DNA of 64,000 bases, taken from contig NW_024881321.1 of assembly GCF_018691265.1 (NCBI RefSeq), forward strand, positions 13,953,387-14,017,386, given 5' to 3'. Origin of the DNA: Tyto alba. Taxonomy: Eukaryota > Chordata > Aves > Strigiformes > Tytonidae. A model generated the notes under the pieces. The model saw only the letters and a list, made by a program, of their open reading frames with translations, was not told the DNA's origin and made no database searches. This document shows positions 10,776 to 21,013 of the stretch, in pieces (positions within the stretch are counted from its first letter, which is position 1; every line of letters starts with the position of its first letter). A program made the translations under genes and the position numbers.

Positions 10776-13764
10776 TTCCTCATATTTTTATTCACCCCTG
10801 GAAGACCTGAATTTGTGGATGTGAAATCATTTGAAATTAGTCCTCTATGATGCGATTCACTTCAGAACATGTCCTAGTGAGTATAAGCCTAGGCTCACTC
10901 TTTACTTAAAACACACAGTCAGACAAACATAAAGGGAATATTCTTCAATTCTCTTATACAGGGCAGACACATTCCTTATTATTAAAACAAGATGGTTATT
11001 TTGCACAGTTTGCATGGGCAAAACTTCTCCCATCAAGGCCATATTTAGAGGCAAGTTGTGTTTACCTGTGTACCTGATGTAATTCTTTATTCCTTCGTTC
11101 TATTTCCTTCTCTGGATGGCAATAGCTAGATTTGATTTTTACTGTCACTGTGAGTCAAGAATAACAATTATGAACTTGGGAGTAAGATGCTGCAAAAATG
11201 CAGCAATACCACACATGCGAACAGTCTGAATCTGGTCACTTAAATGCAGAAGTGTGACCTATCATGATGAATTACTACAAATGAAGCATGATTGATTGAT
11301 TATACCCTGTCATAAGAGGTTCCCTCAGAGCAAAGGAATTAATTTAGATAAATATAAAGTAGTAATACACTTAGGAAAATGTAATATCAATGGGATGTAC
11401 AAAACTGGTAGGTTCTGGTTAGGAAATTGATAGCACTACAGACCTCACAGCTGCATGATATTGCACAAAATGTTTTCTGTATACAAATAAATATAAAAGA
11501 AAGTAATACAGTCTCAGTAACATTTATCCCTGAAGTAAATTTTGTGATCATCATCTTAAAATTTGGCAAAAGTGAAAAAATAAAAATTATAACAAAATAA
11601 ACCCCCCTAAAACTTACAACCTGGGATATATTAATGTCTTTTTATATCTACCAGGAAAAGGTGACAAAGTTGAAATTTACTGTGTATCAACCAAGATACA
11701 ATAGCTGTCTTTGAAAGAGTTAAGGAATAATTTAAACATTACATATCAATGAGAAAATCAGTATGAAAAGTCTGTTGCACAAAGTGCAATTCCCAATTAA
11801 AGCAGGTACAATTTGCCAGAGAAGACATGACACTGGAGGCCCAAATAAAGAAAATTTGACTGCAGACATAAGAAAAATCAGCAAATTGGTTCCATTTTCA
11901 ATCATTTTGCTGTCTTTCTCAAAATCCTTTACAGATTGTCATTACTTTTTGGTATTGTGATAATAGTTCAAAGTGGGAGTCATTTCACCTCTCCAAGACA
12001 TTTAACTTACACCTGAAGTTTTTTGACTATTAATGTACTTATATCATTAAGATACGGAAAGAGGATTTTAGGCAGTAAACCTTCAGCCCCTTCTGCAGGC
12101 TCAGTTTCTGTGTGTGCTCATTATGCAGATTTAGATGCATAAAGATCCTCCTTGTTGTTTTAAATATCCATCTCACACATGGGCAAGATTCACCTCCTTG
12201 ACTAAGTGTGTTTAATATCCTTCTAGGCATTAATCTATTTAATGGAAGCTCCCTGTAGTTTCTAGAAAGCTCTTAAATTTAAATTGACTCCAGATAGTAA
12301 CTGCCTTTCTCAAGCAGTTCAGGTCTAAAAAGTGATGACTTGCAGGGTTGATGTTTCCATTCCTTACCAAAGAAACTGTGTCTGCCTGAAGAATATCTGT
12401 ATCAGGGCCAGTATTGGAATGTGGTGCTCAATGTTTTGCTTACATAACCACCACAATAACCCATGTGATATTGTGAAAAACAAGGAGTGGTCTCTCACCT
12501 TCAGCAGAGGATCTAGACCAGTAGTAAGGATTGTAGGCTTGTTGGCTATCATGACTTTGTTCCGGAAAATAATAGGCTATGTTTTCAAGAAAGCCTTTAT
12601 GAAGCTATTCTTCATTACAGGCTACCATCCTTTCTGGGCTTTCACAATTCATGTTTGCAATGTAGTTATAAGAAGTTTGCATGTGGATTTGTGGAGGGCA
12701 AGAAGATGTAGTAGTCAAGATAGAAGAGTAACATTTATGCTGGATTCTTCCCAGCCTTTCATTCTTGAGTTAGCAATCTGAAATGTTTTTGCTGGGAAAT
12801 ATAAAGGTTTTGAATAAAAGTTGTATCATAAATAGTAGGATTGATATATATTTTAGAATACTTATCATTTGTCCAGTTAGCTTAGAGAGCCTGAGTGAAT
12901 CAGTCTTAATTAGGGTTGTTGTTTATCCCATATAAATGTAACTATGAAATTAAGGTTCTAGTCTAAACTAACCAGCTAAGATCATTGATGGAAGGAAACA
13001 GACACTTTAAAGAGGTGTCTAAAGAAAATGTGAATATGGGTAGATGAATATGGGCAGAAGCTAATATGTTCCTACTTCCCCCTAACAGCTCACTATTTGG
13101 TAAGGCTGTTTGTTAATTTAGATGGAGTGGAGCTCCCAGCAGAAGACATTCATGGCACCTCCCTCTCCTCAATAGCTGTATAGGGGTATAAGGCGCCTAA
13201 GATTGACTGGTTTACTAGATTTCAGTGTTGGAGCGATTCCATCACAGCCATGGTATAATTAAATCCCAGTGAGAAAAGTTAGGCCTGGGAATTGGGAGAA
13301 CTGAAACATCATTTTGACATTATTTTGATCATCTTGCATATGTTATATATTTGACATAGAGCAAACTATTTAGGGTTATCTCTCTTTTTTTCCGACATTC
13401 TATTAATAAAGAACAAGTGTTGTGTGAACTCACCAGTCACAACTACTCTAAGAACTGTTTTGCCATCCCAACTTCACAAGTTTTTGCTGTACTTTTGTTG
13501 TATTAATTTGGTTGTAGCTTTCTACACTGAATCTTATTATCTAGTTTTAATTTTTTCAACACTAGTTGTCAGCAGGAAACATGCAGTAACTAATGAAAAA
13601 TCAAAGCATTTAAAATAGATAAATTAAATTTAATAAAGTTGAGGTCATTATATCATATTAAATACTATCATCCAGATAATTAATTTTGCCTGCTTATTCT
13701 TACACTGAAGGCAGTAACTTTTGTTTTATTGCAGTTTATACTTAGTAAGAACATCACAGTAGGA
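10776..13764. other. Non-coding DNA, longest open frame unrecognised
   Basis: This stretch holds the longest uninterrupted reading frame in the window (12332-12781, plus, 149 codons). Its predicted product has no domain I recognise, no low-complexity explanation and no convincing start context, and both strands are open there, so I do not call it a gene. No LTR or CR1 is identifiable. The segment at 10776-11160 could be more old retroviral sequence beside the LTR, but I found no supporting landmark. Confidence 0.55.
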
Positions 13765-14190
13765 TAACAACACAGCACCGGGACTCATTGTGAGGATGCT
13801 GCATAGACCGGGGGTTGTCTAGGGGCCTGGATCTAGAGGAACCCCCAGTGCCTGGCAACCAAGGCTCATGTCACCCCAAAGCCCCAGGCAGGGAAGCCAG
13901 AGGGCATTGGGACAGTCCCAACCCTGGGCATTCAGCATGTCAAAGGGGACAGGTTGAGGAGAGGCTGGGACGTGAGCCGGCGGTTGGGCCCAGCTCAGTG
14001 GGGTCCATGGCCAGGCAGGGAAGGGCTGTGGGGAATTAGAGACTGTCCTTCTGCTGTGTCACAGGGGCAGTGGCTGATGGACCAGTGGGGCTGACACAGG
14101 GTCCTGGGACCTTGTCAGGGTGGGGGGAGACCCAGCGGGGCTGGGCAGGGACAGTCAGGCCCATTAGTGCCCTCAGGGCCCTGCCAGTGA
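13765..14190. other. GC-rich island of unknown origin
   Basis: About 425 bases of strikingly GC-rich DNA in an AT-rich setting, full of short purine-rich words such as GGGACAG, CAGGCAGGGAAG (at about 13885 and 14012) and GGGGCTG. It has no LTR termini, no target duplication that I could find and no CR1 similarity. One 74-codon frame (13815-14039) is rich in Pro, Gly, Arg and Ser and looks like a by-product of composition. It may be a degenerate minisatellite, a GC-rich retroelement piece or a small CpG-poor island. It sits about 90 bases left of the rearranged LTR. Confidence 0.6.
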
Positions 14191-14280
14191 TATTTATTCT
14201 GTAGACACCTAAATTTTTGTCTACACATAGGGGTCTACATACCTGATATAGATCTGAAAGCTTCCTGTATAATAACTGAC

Positions 14281-14729
14281 TATCCTGTGTTTGAGTGAGT
14301 GGTGGGGTTTTTTGGTAGCAGGAGAGGGAGCTATAGGGGTGACCCCCTGTGAGAAGCTTCTTGAAGCTCCCCCAGCTCCAAGTAAGCTCCTCCTCTGCAC
14401 CAAAACTGAGCCAATCAGCTATGCCTCTGTGATAACGTATTTAAGAAGGGACCTCAGAGGAGGAGTTGGGCTTGTGAGGAGGAGTTGCGGCAGATGCGTG
14501 AACACCAAGGTCAGTGGAGGAACGGAGGAAGAAAGAGGGGGAGAGGTGTGCCGGAGCAGAGACCCCCCTGTATCCTGTGGTGAGATGCCCTGACACCCAT
14601 GAAGGTCTACAGTGGAGCAGACACTGATTTATGGCCTGTGTTTCATTTTGTATGGTTCATCAAGGTGTCTGTGCCTGAAGAAGATAGGGATCTTGTGGTA
14701 GAACAGGGGTAGCCCCGCTGTTGTAGTTG
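14281..14729 (+). repeat. Forward arm of LTR palindrome
   Basis: This is the forward copy of the LTR 5' half. Its last 16 bases, CCCCGCTGTTGTAGTT, pair with AATTACAGCAGCGGGG just across the centre, so a single strand could fold into a long hairpin with a loop of roughly 35-40 bases. The partner arm is 14730-15222. Confidence 0.85.
14411..14445 (+). promoter_or_regulatory. LTR U3 promoter boxes, plus strand
   Basis: A CCAAT box (CCAATCAGCT, 14411-14420) lies 23 bases upstream of a TATA-like TATTTAAG (14438-14445), the usual arrangement in an LTR U3 region. The same TATTTAAG is present in the intact copy at 55308-55315, where the CCAAT has become CCACT. Activity is inferred only. Confidence 0.55.
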
Positions 14730-15222
14730 GGACACTCCCACATGCTGCAATCCTCCCAGCGCTGAATTACAGCAGCGGGGTTACCTTTTCCCACGAGACC
14801 CCGGCCTTCTTAGTGCACAGCACCTTGGTCATCCGGGCAGAAGCCACAGGCCATAAATCAGTGTCTGTTCCACTGTAGATCTTCATGGGTGTCAGCGGGG
14901 GGGCGCCCTGCCGTCTCACCACAGGATTCAGGGGGATCTCTGCTCCGGCACACATCCCCTCTTCTTTCTTCCTCCGTTCCTCCACTGACCTTGGTGTTCA
15001 CGCAGCTGCAGCAACTCCTCCTCACAAGTCCCAGTGCATGTCACTATGCCCCTTCTTAAATACGTTATTGCAGAGGCGCAGCTGATTGGCTCAGTTTTCC
15101 AAACAGAAGTGGAGTTGACTTGGAGCTGGGGGAGCTTCGAGAAGCTTCTCACAGGGGGCCAACCCTATAGCCCCCCCGCCCCGTTACCAAAAAAAAATCC
15201 ACTACTCACTCAACCCAGGACA
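14730..15222 (-). repeat. Inverted arm of LTR palindrome
   Basis: Reverse-complement copy of the LTR 5' half. It extends about 35-45 bases further into the LTR than the forward arm (to the position matching 55651 in the intact copy) and stops exactly at the LTR 5' terminus at 15221-15222. It keeps TGTCCTGGG where the forward arm has a mutated first dinucleotide. Confidence 0.85.
15055..15089 (-). promoter_or_regulatory. Inverted LTR promoter boxes, minus strand
   Basis: The inverted arm carries the same pair facing the other way: ATTGG (CCAAT on minus) at 15085-15089 and CTTAAATA (TATTTAAG on minus) at 15055-15062. Together with 14411-14445 this gives two convergent promoters that would transcribe toward each other through the palindrome. 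Confidence 0.5.
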
Positions 15223-15387
15223 CGAGTCTGCCTTTTGCTCATGACCATAATGGGTGATCTGCCTTTTCCGGTCCTATATCAAATCCCTAGACTGGCTCAT
15301 TTTCCATTCTCATCACTGGAAGAGAAGGGAGTAGTGAGTGGCTGCATGGTGTTGGGCTGCCGACCAGGTTCAAACCATGACACTGAC

Positions 15388-17292
15388 TTTCTGGTTAAAA
15401 CAACCAATGGCAGTTTATATAGTCTATTCTAAAGCAAAAGAATGACATAAAGGTTTAAGCTAAAGAATTGCACAGGTGTTCATGTAATTGGAAATTATTT
15501 GGGACACTATTTCTGGTCCAGTACTGCAGTTCAAGGATGGTAAAGGTGTCCTATAAGTCACATCTGCCCTACCTATTTGGATCTCTTGAATCTTTCCAGC
15601 ACCACATGTGGCAACTGAAGCTTACCCTTACATAAAAGAACGAAATCCTTACAGACTCTGCTGTCCATATTGGCTAGATCTCCCTTGACTATATGTAAAC
15701 ATGTAACTTATGTGTCAACAACTGGACATCAATTCAGTTGCCTAAATGAAGGTGTTTAGTGCCATTTGAAATAACCTATGGTTACTTTGTTCAGCTACTA
15801 CAGAGGCCTTAATAAAGTTATGGATAATGTTGTAATTATACCCATTAAAATATTTTCCTTATCTGACTCAGGGAAGCATTATTGAGCCATTGAAATTCCC
15901 AGATCTTTTGCTGTAACTGCCATATAATCTGTTGTTTCCTATCCTGCATTTGGGGAGATGATTATTTCTACCTAATTGTAAGACTCAGGACACAGTCTTA
16001 AAAGATGATATCTTACTTTATTATGTTGCTTTTCCAATTTATTATGGTCATTTTCACTTCTAATCTTGTATTCCTATTCCATTGACAGAATCATTTTTAG
16101 TAAGTGGAATTGGCTGCTTAGCAGACTCTGCAAAACCTGCAATGATACTTCCTAAATATTTGGCAAGATTCATTAATAATAACACATAAAAAACCTTTGC
16201 ACAATCAAGATATGGGAAATCTACAGATTCTCATCTATCTACAAGGTTTGTTACCCTGTCATAAGAACAAAAAAAAAAAAAAGACATTTGTTTGACAAGA
16301 GTTGTTCTTAACATGTTGCTCTTATTTACCTCCTTGTTATCTTTTGTGTAGTTACAAACCTTTTATTTGATTACTTGTTCCGGTACTTTTCTGGAAAATA
16401 AAGTTGATATTTATTTCCTTCTCACCTGTTTCCCCCCTCTCTTCCATTTGAAAGATAGACACCTTCTCTTTTTGTTTTGTTTTGTGTTCTTAGTCTTTAG
16501 GACCTCATCCATCTTTCATGAGTTCTCAAAGATAAATGCCAACAGCATATCTCTAATGCAGACATGCAACAAATGCCCTTAAATGTTATGATTGATAGTG
16601 TTGCATTGCCAAAGACTTAGAAACCTTGTTCCAAGAATGAAATTCAAAGTAATGAGATAACCATCTAAAGGGTAATATTTGTAGAAGAGCAGAAATGGAA
16701 TTCACAGAAGTTAGCATCCTCAATGCTGGATATATATACCACACAAAAAAATATTTTATTTAAGATCTTTGTTTTTGCAAAATCCCCACCCTTGCTATTT
16801 AGGAACCCAGGTTAATCTGGATTCAAGAGTTGAAATGCCCTCTGAACGTATAAACATGAATAATAATAAGAAGAATAAAGTCTCTTTCCTTTCCCAGGCA
16901 AGTGAGCTCATGCCTAAATTATTAAACAAAGAAAGTACCAATAGCTTTAGGCAACAGAATAGGCATGGTCTAAACATGACTTGAAACTTGTGCATTTCTA
17001 AGAACTTAAAAAGAAGGGAAACTTTTTTCCTGAATCTTTAAGTTTTATTCAGTATCACTTCTCATTTTATTTTCTTGTTCTTATCTGACTCCTTACGTCT
17101 TTAGAGCTGGTATAAGTTGTGTTGGTTATCTGGCTACCACTGGTAATTTTAATGAAAGAGTTCAGTCTTGTTTCTGCAGAATGATGCAATAATTATTTTC
17201 TTCTTTCTTCTTATATAGTTTAATAATGTTTTCTTAATAACACTGATGATTGTATATTATTTCATGCATTAGGCTTTTGAATTTTTTCCCTA
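15388..17292. other. AT-rich non-coding DNA
   Basis: I see no gene and no identifiable mobile element. Short A and T runs occur, for example near 16267-16281. It links the palindromic LTR to the 17-kb CR1. Confidence 0.65.
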
Positions 17293-18708
17293 GAAAAGGG
17301 GAAACATAACCCACATTTTTAAAAAGGGAAATAAAGAGGACTTGGGGAACTACAGGCCAGTCAGTCTCACCACTGTGCCTAGAAAGATCATAGAGCAGAT
17401 CCTCCTGAAAAATATGCTAGGGTACATGGAATATAAGGAGGTGATTGGTGACAGCCAACATGACTTCACTAAAGACAAATTGTGCCTGATAAATTTGGTG
17501 GCCTTCTACAATGGGGTTATATGGCTGGTGGATAAGAGAAGAGCGACTGACATAATCTACTTGGACTTGTACAAAGCATTTGCCACTGTGCCACATGACA
17601 ACCTTGTCTCTAAGTTGGAGACATGGATTTGACAGATGGAGCACTCGTTGCATAAGGAAATGGCTGGATGGTAGCACTAAAAGGGTTGTGGTCAATATCT
17701 CGATGTCCAAGTGGACGGCAGTGACAAGTGACGTTCCTCAGGGGTCAGTATTAGGACCAGTGTTGTTTAGCATCTTTCTTGGTGACATGGACAGTGGGAT
17801 TGAGCGCACCCTCAACAAGTCTGCTGATGACACCAAGCTATGTGATGTGGTCAACACGGTGGAGGGAAGACATGTCATTCAGAGGGACCTTGATAGACTT
17901 GAGAGGTGGGCCCATGCAAACATCATGAAGTTCAAGGCTATGTGCAAGGTCCTGCACATGGGTAGAAGCAATCCCATGCACAAATACAGACTAGGGGATG
18001 AATAGATTGAGAGCAGCCCTTCAGAGAAGGACTTGGGGGTATTAGTGGATGAAAAACTTACTGTGAGACAGCAGTGTGCACTTGCATCCCAGAAAGCCAG
18101 ATGTATCCTGGGCTGCATCAAGAAAAGTGTGGCCAGCAGGTTGAAGGAGGTGATTCTCCTGTTCTAGTCTGCTCTTATGAGACTCCCATTGGAGTACTCT
18201 GTCCAGCTCTGGGGCCACCAATGCAAAAAAGACATAGACTTGATCAAGCAAGTCCAGGGGAGGGCCATGAAGATGATCGGGGGGCTGGAGGACCTTTCTT
18301 ATGAGCACAGGATGAACGAGTTGGAGTTGTTTAGCGCGGAGAAGAGAAGGCTCTGGAGAGACCTTATATCGGCCTTCTAGTACTTCAAGCGTGTCTACAG
18401 GAAAGGTAGAGAGTGACTCCTTCTCAGGGATTGGGGTGATGGGATGAGGGGTAATGGTTTTATGCTGAAAGAGGGTAAATTTACGTTAGATATAAAAAGA
18501 AATTCTTTACTGTGAGGGTGGTGAGACACTGGTACAAGTCACCCAGAGAAGTTGTGGATGCCTCCTCCTTGGAAGTGTTTAAGACCAGGTTGAATGAGGC
18601 CTAGAGCAAGGTGGTCTCATGGAAGGTGTCCCTGCCCATGGCAGAGGAGTTGGAACTAAGTTATCTTTAAAGTTCCTTCCAGTCCTAACAATTCTATGAT
18701 TCTATGAC
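17293..18708 (+). mobile_element. CR1 LINE, reverse-transcriptase region to 3' end, broken
   Basis: A 5'-truncated CR1 beginning inside ORF2 just before the RT domain. In order one sees [20 protein letters not shown] (17300-17370), [19 protein letters not shown] with the first catalytic Asp (about 17560), PQGSVLGPVL (about 17736), the box that is normally FADD but reads SADD here (17820-17831), then the C-terminal segments [24 protein letters not shown] and NELELFSAEKRRL. A 1-base frameshift lies at about 17615-17632. TAG stops follow in frame at 18003, 18165 and 18378, with another frame break near 18414. The 3' UTR ends in two ATTCTATG units at 18691-18706. The element is inactive. Confidence 0.92.
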
Positions 18709-20976
18709 TTTCAACCTATAGGTTCGTTCTACTGATTTATATTTGTCCTCTGTCATCTGACCTAGTTTCTATTTTTGGTATATCTCTTTAAGATCAGGTT
18801 AGTAAAGAACTCAGGATTATGAGAAATTATCTTTTAATTAGTGTCCCTGTCCTACACTCATCTGAACTTCCATTTTGAAATTATCTGGATTTAGATTCCA
18901 GCCATTACATAAAATACAAATGTTATAAAACATAATAATATCTGCAGCAATAAATATTTTTAAAGTATATTAGACTATCCAGTGTATGTGCCAGGTGTAG
19001 AGAAAGACCATAGTGAATATCTAAGAAAATATTAATTGTTTTATGGAAAAATACAAAAATCAATGAAACTATAGTGATATAGCTCTGTAGTAGTGATGCA
19101 GGCCAAAAATTTCATAGTAGTGCCCTTTAGTGAGAGAAATTGACTTATTTTTTAAACTGTTCATACTTGTTAGACTGAATGTTTGTCAGACATTAGAGTG
19201 GCTATAAAGGTAGCTATCATTATGCTAGAACATCTATATGATTCTGTTCATGTGCTTAACTTCTCTTATTTAACACTTACAACCTATGACTCTAGCTCCT
19301 AGCTCTCTTTTAGCTCTTCCCATTAACTCCTGATCAGTTTTTAATTCTCTGTTCCTGATATTGGCTCCTAACCTTGGACTTACCTTTTCATATATCTCCA
19401 GAGTATGTTCTTCCCTGAGTATTTTCCCCTGTTTCTCAATATTGTTCTGCACTTCTTACAGCTTCAGAGCTACTAAATAGATAAAGAATTTTGTAAGGGC
19501 TATGAAGGCTACTGAATTTTAGTTTTCATTCATAGCCATATCAGAAAATGTCTACTTACACAATCTTAGTTACTGGGATTTTGCTTTCATGTTCTGGTGT
19601 CACCAAACAACAATAACCAACAGATTCTCTTGTACTATTTTTGTATGTCACTTTTCACAATGTAACACTAAACTTCTTTAGATCATGAGTTTCATAAAAT
19701 GCCTTCCACATATTTCTGTTATTTTTTAATACTTTATTTTCTGTTCAACACTACAGAAAACATCTATAAGTTCTTCTCTGTGGTTACAGTGTAAATAATA
19801 TGAATTTAATTTAATTCTAGTCAATGACTAGCAGTGGGATTCATTTCTGTGTTGTGGATTTATTACTGTGTTGCAGGCAACAGAATTTCAGTGCAGCTTA
19901 CATGAGGTAGAGTTCATAATTTACAAAGTTCCTGTTATAGTCATTGGGTACTTAAAGTTTGAATCATCCTAACAATAGGTATCCAGTGACATATAAGATA
20001 GCCTGGTGTATCTGTGACATCCATATGTGATTGACAGAAGCTGCAGAGGACCTATGGGAGATTTGTGTCAGACTGGATAGGAAGCTGAAAACCCGATTGG
20101 ATGTGTCTAGACATGACAATTAACTGACTGAGGCAAATCCTTTGTTAAAATGAGAATGTCAATTTTTAGACTCACAAATGTAGGCTTCTACACCCTGTTC
20201 CTACCAAGATCTGAGAAAAGGTATATGTGTTCTTCTAATCCTCAGCTAATACCACCTTCTTCTAATAAAGCTTGTATGACAGAAATATAGAACCACAGAA
20301 ACTCTGTAATTTTTACGGATGCCTCTTATTGCTTTCATCAACTTGGGCCAGATTAGAAGCCCTTTGATTAATACAAAGACTCACAGAAAAGCTTTCAATT
20401 TGTAAAACTAAGTATCTAATGTCCTTTTGTATGCTCTGGGATACCTTACATAGCCTGTGGTGTTGTTCCAGAAAGTTCTGGGTGTCTTGTAAAGCCTATA
20501 TCAAATCTGATGCTCCAATATTTTGGAAAATCTAGGCCATATCAAACAAAAGTAGGTGCCTATGTTTAGACAACTGGATTGAACCTTAGTGAGACTTATA
20601 TTCACTTAGCAACCCCCAAATATATTCAAAATGAGTGTTTAGAAGCCCTATTTTTATTTACAGGCAACAGCTGCAAATTCAACTTGGGAACTATAAATTA
20701 AAATGTCCTAGTGGGAAGGGAATTGACTTAAACTTCTGGAAGTAGATGGAATAAAGAAATCTGACCTACTATCCCAAACCAAATCGGCACACCAGTAAAC
20801 TTAGTAGTTGTCAATATCTGAGACTTCAACGACAGCTGAAAATCTTCCTGTCACCCACAGAGTTGGATAATTGTGTTGCATTATATGTAAAAATAAAAAA
20901 CATTGTCCCTGGTCAACACAATAAACTGTTTAGTTTTTGAGAAGTTTTTGGTTCATGTTCATTATAAAAGCATTCA

Positions 20977-21013
<37 letters not shown>

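Larger units (their letters stand above)
14281..15382 (+). mobile_element. Solo LTR with internal inverted duplication, TSD CTGAC
   Basis: Exact 5-bp repeats CTGAC at 14276-14280 and 15383-15387 flank the unit, so it behaves as one integration. The left part (14281-14729) matches the 5' portion of the solo LTR at 55152: TTTGAGTGAGTG, the AGAAGCTTCTTGAAG-type segment, TATTTAAGAAGGGACCT, and GGAGCAGA...CACTGATTTATGGCCTG. Next comes a reverse-complement copy of the same 5' portion (14730-15222), ending exactly at the LTR terminus (plus-strand CAACCCAGGACA). The last 160 bases (15223-15382, GAGTCTGCCTTTTG to AAACCATGACA) are the normal LTR 3' end. LTR sequence equivalent to about 55652-56082 of the intact copy, including its AATAAA, is absent. 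The first dinucleotide is TA instead of TG. The arms differ at many positions, most in the region around 14645-14710. No internal retroviral genes are present. Confidence 0.85.

Noticed and set aside
12332..12781. Longest open frame (149 codons, plus)
   Set aside because: No recognisable domain, no splice or promoter context, the reverse strand is also open over much of it, and a frame of this length is expected occasionally in 64 kb.
14281..15222. Two separate LTRs inserted in opposite orientation
   Set aside because: Only one pair of target duplications (CTGAC) is found, at the outer edges, and the inverted arm lacks its own 3' end. One rearranged element is simpler, though a nested insertion with deletion is not excluded.
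15034..15432. 132-codon plus-strand frame
   Set aside because: It spans the inverted arm and 3' end of the palindromic LTR and runs past the target duplication, so it is an accidental frame.
17879..18308. Minus-strand frames of 80-88 codons
   Set aside because: Antisense shadows of the CR1 ORF2 fragment.
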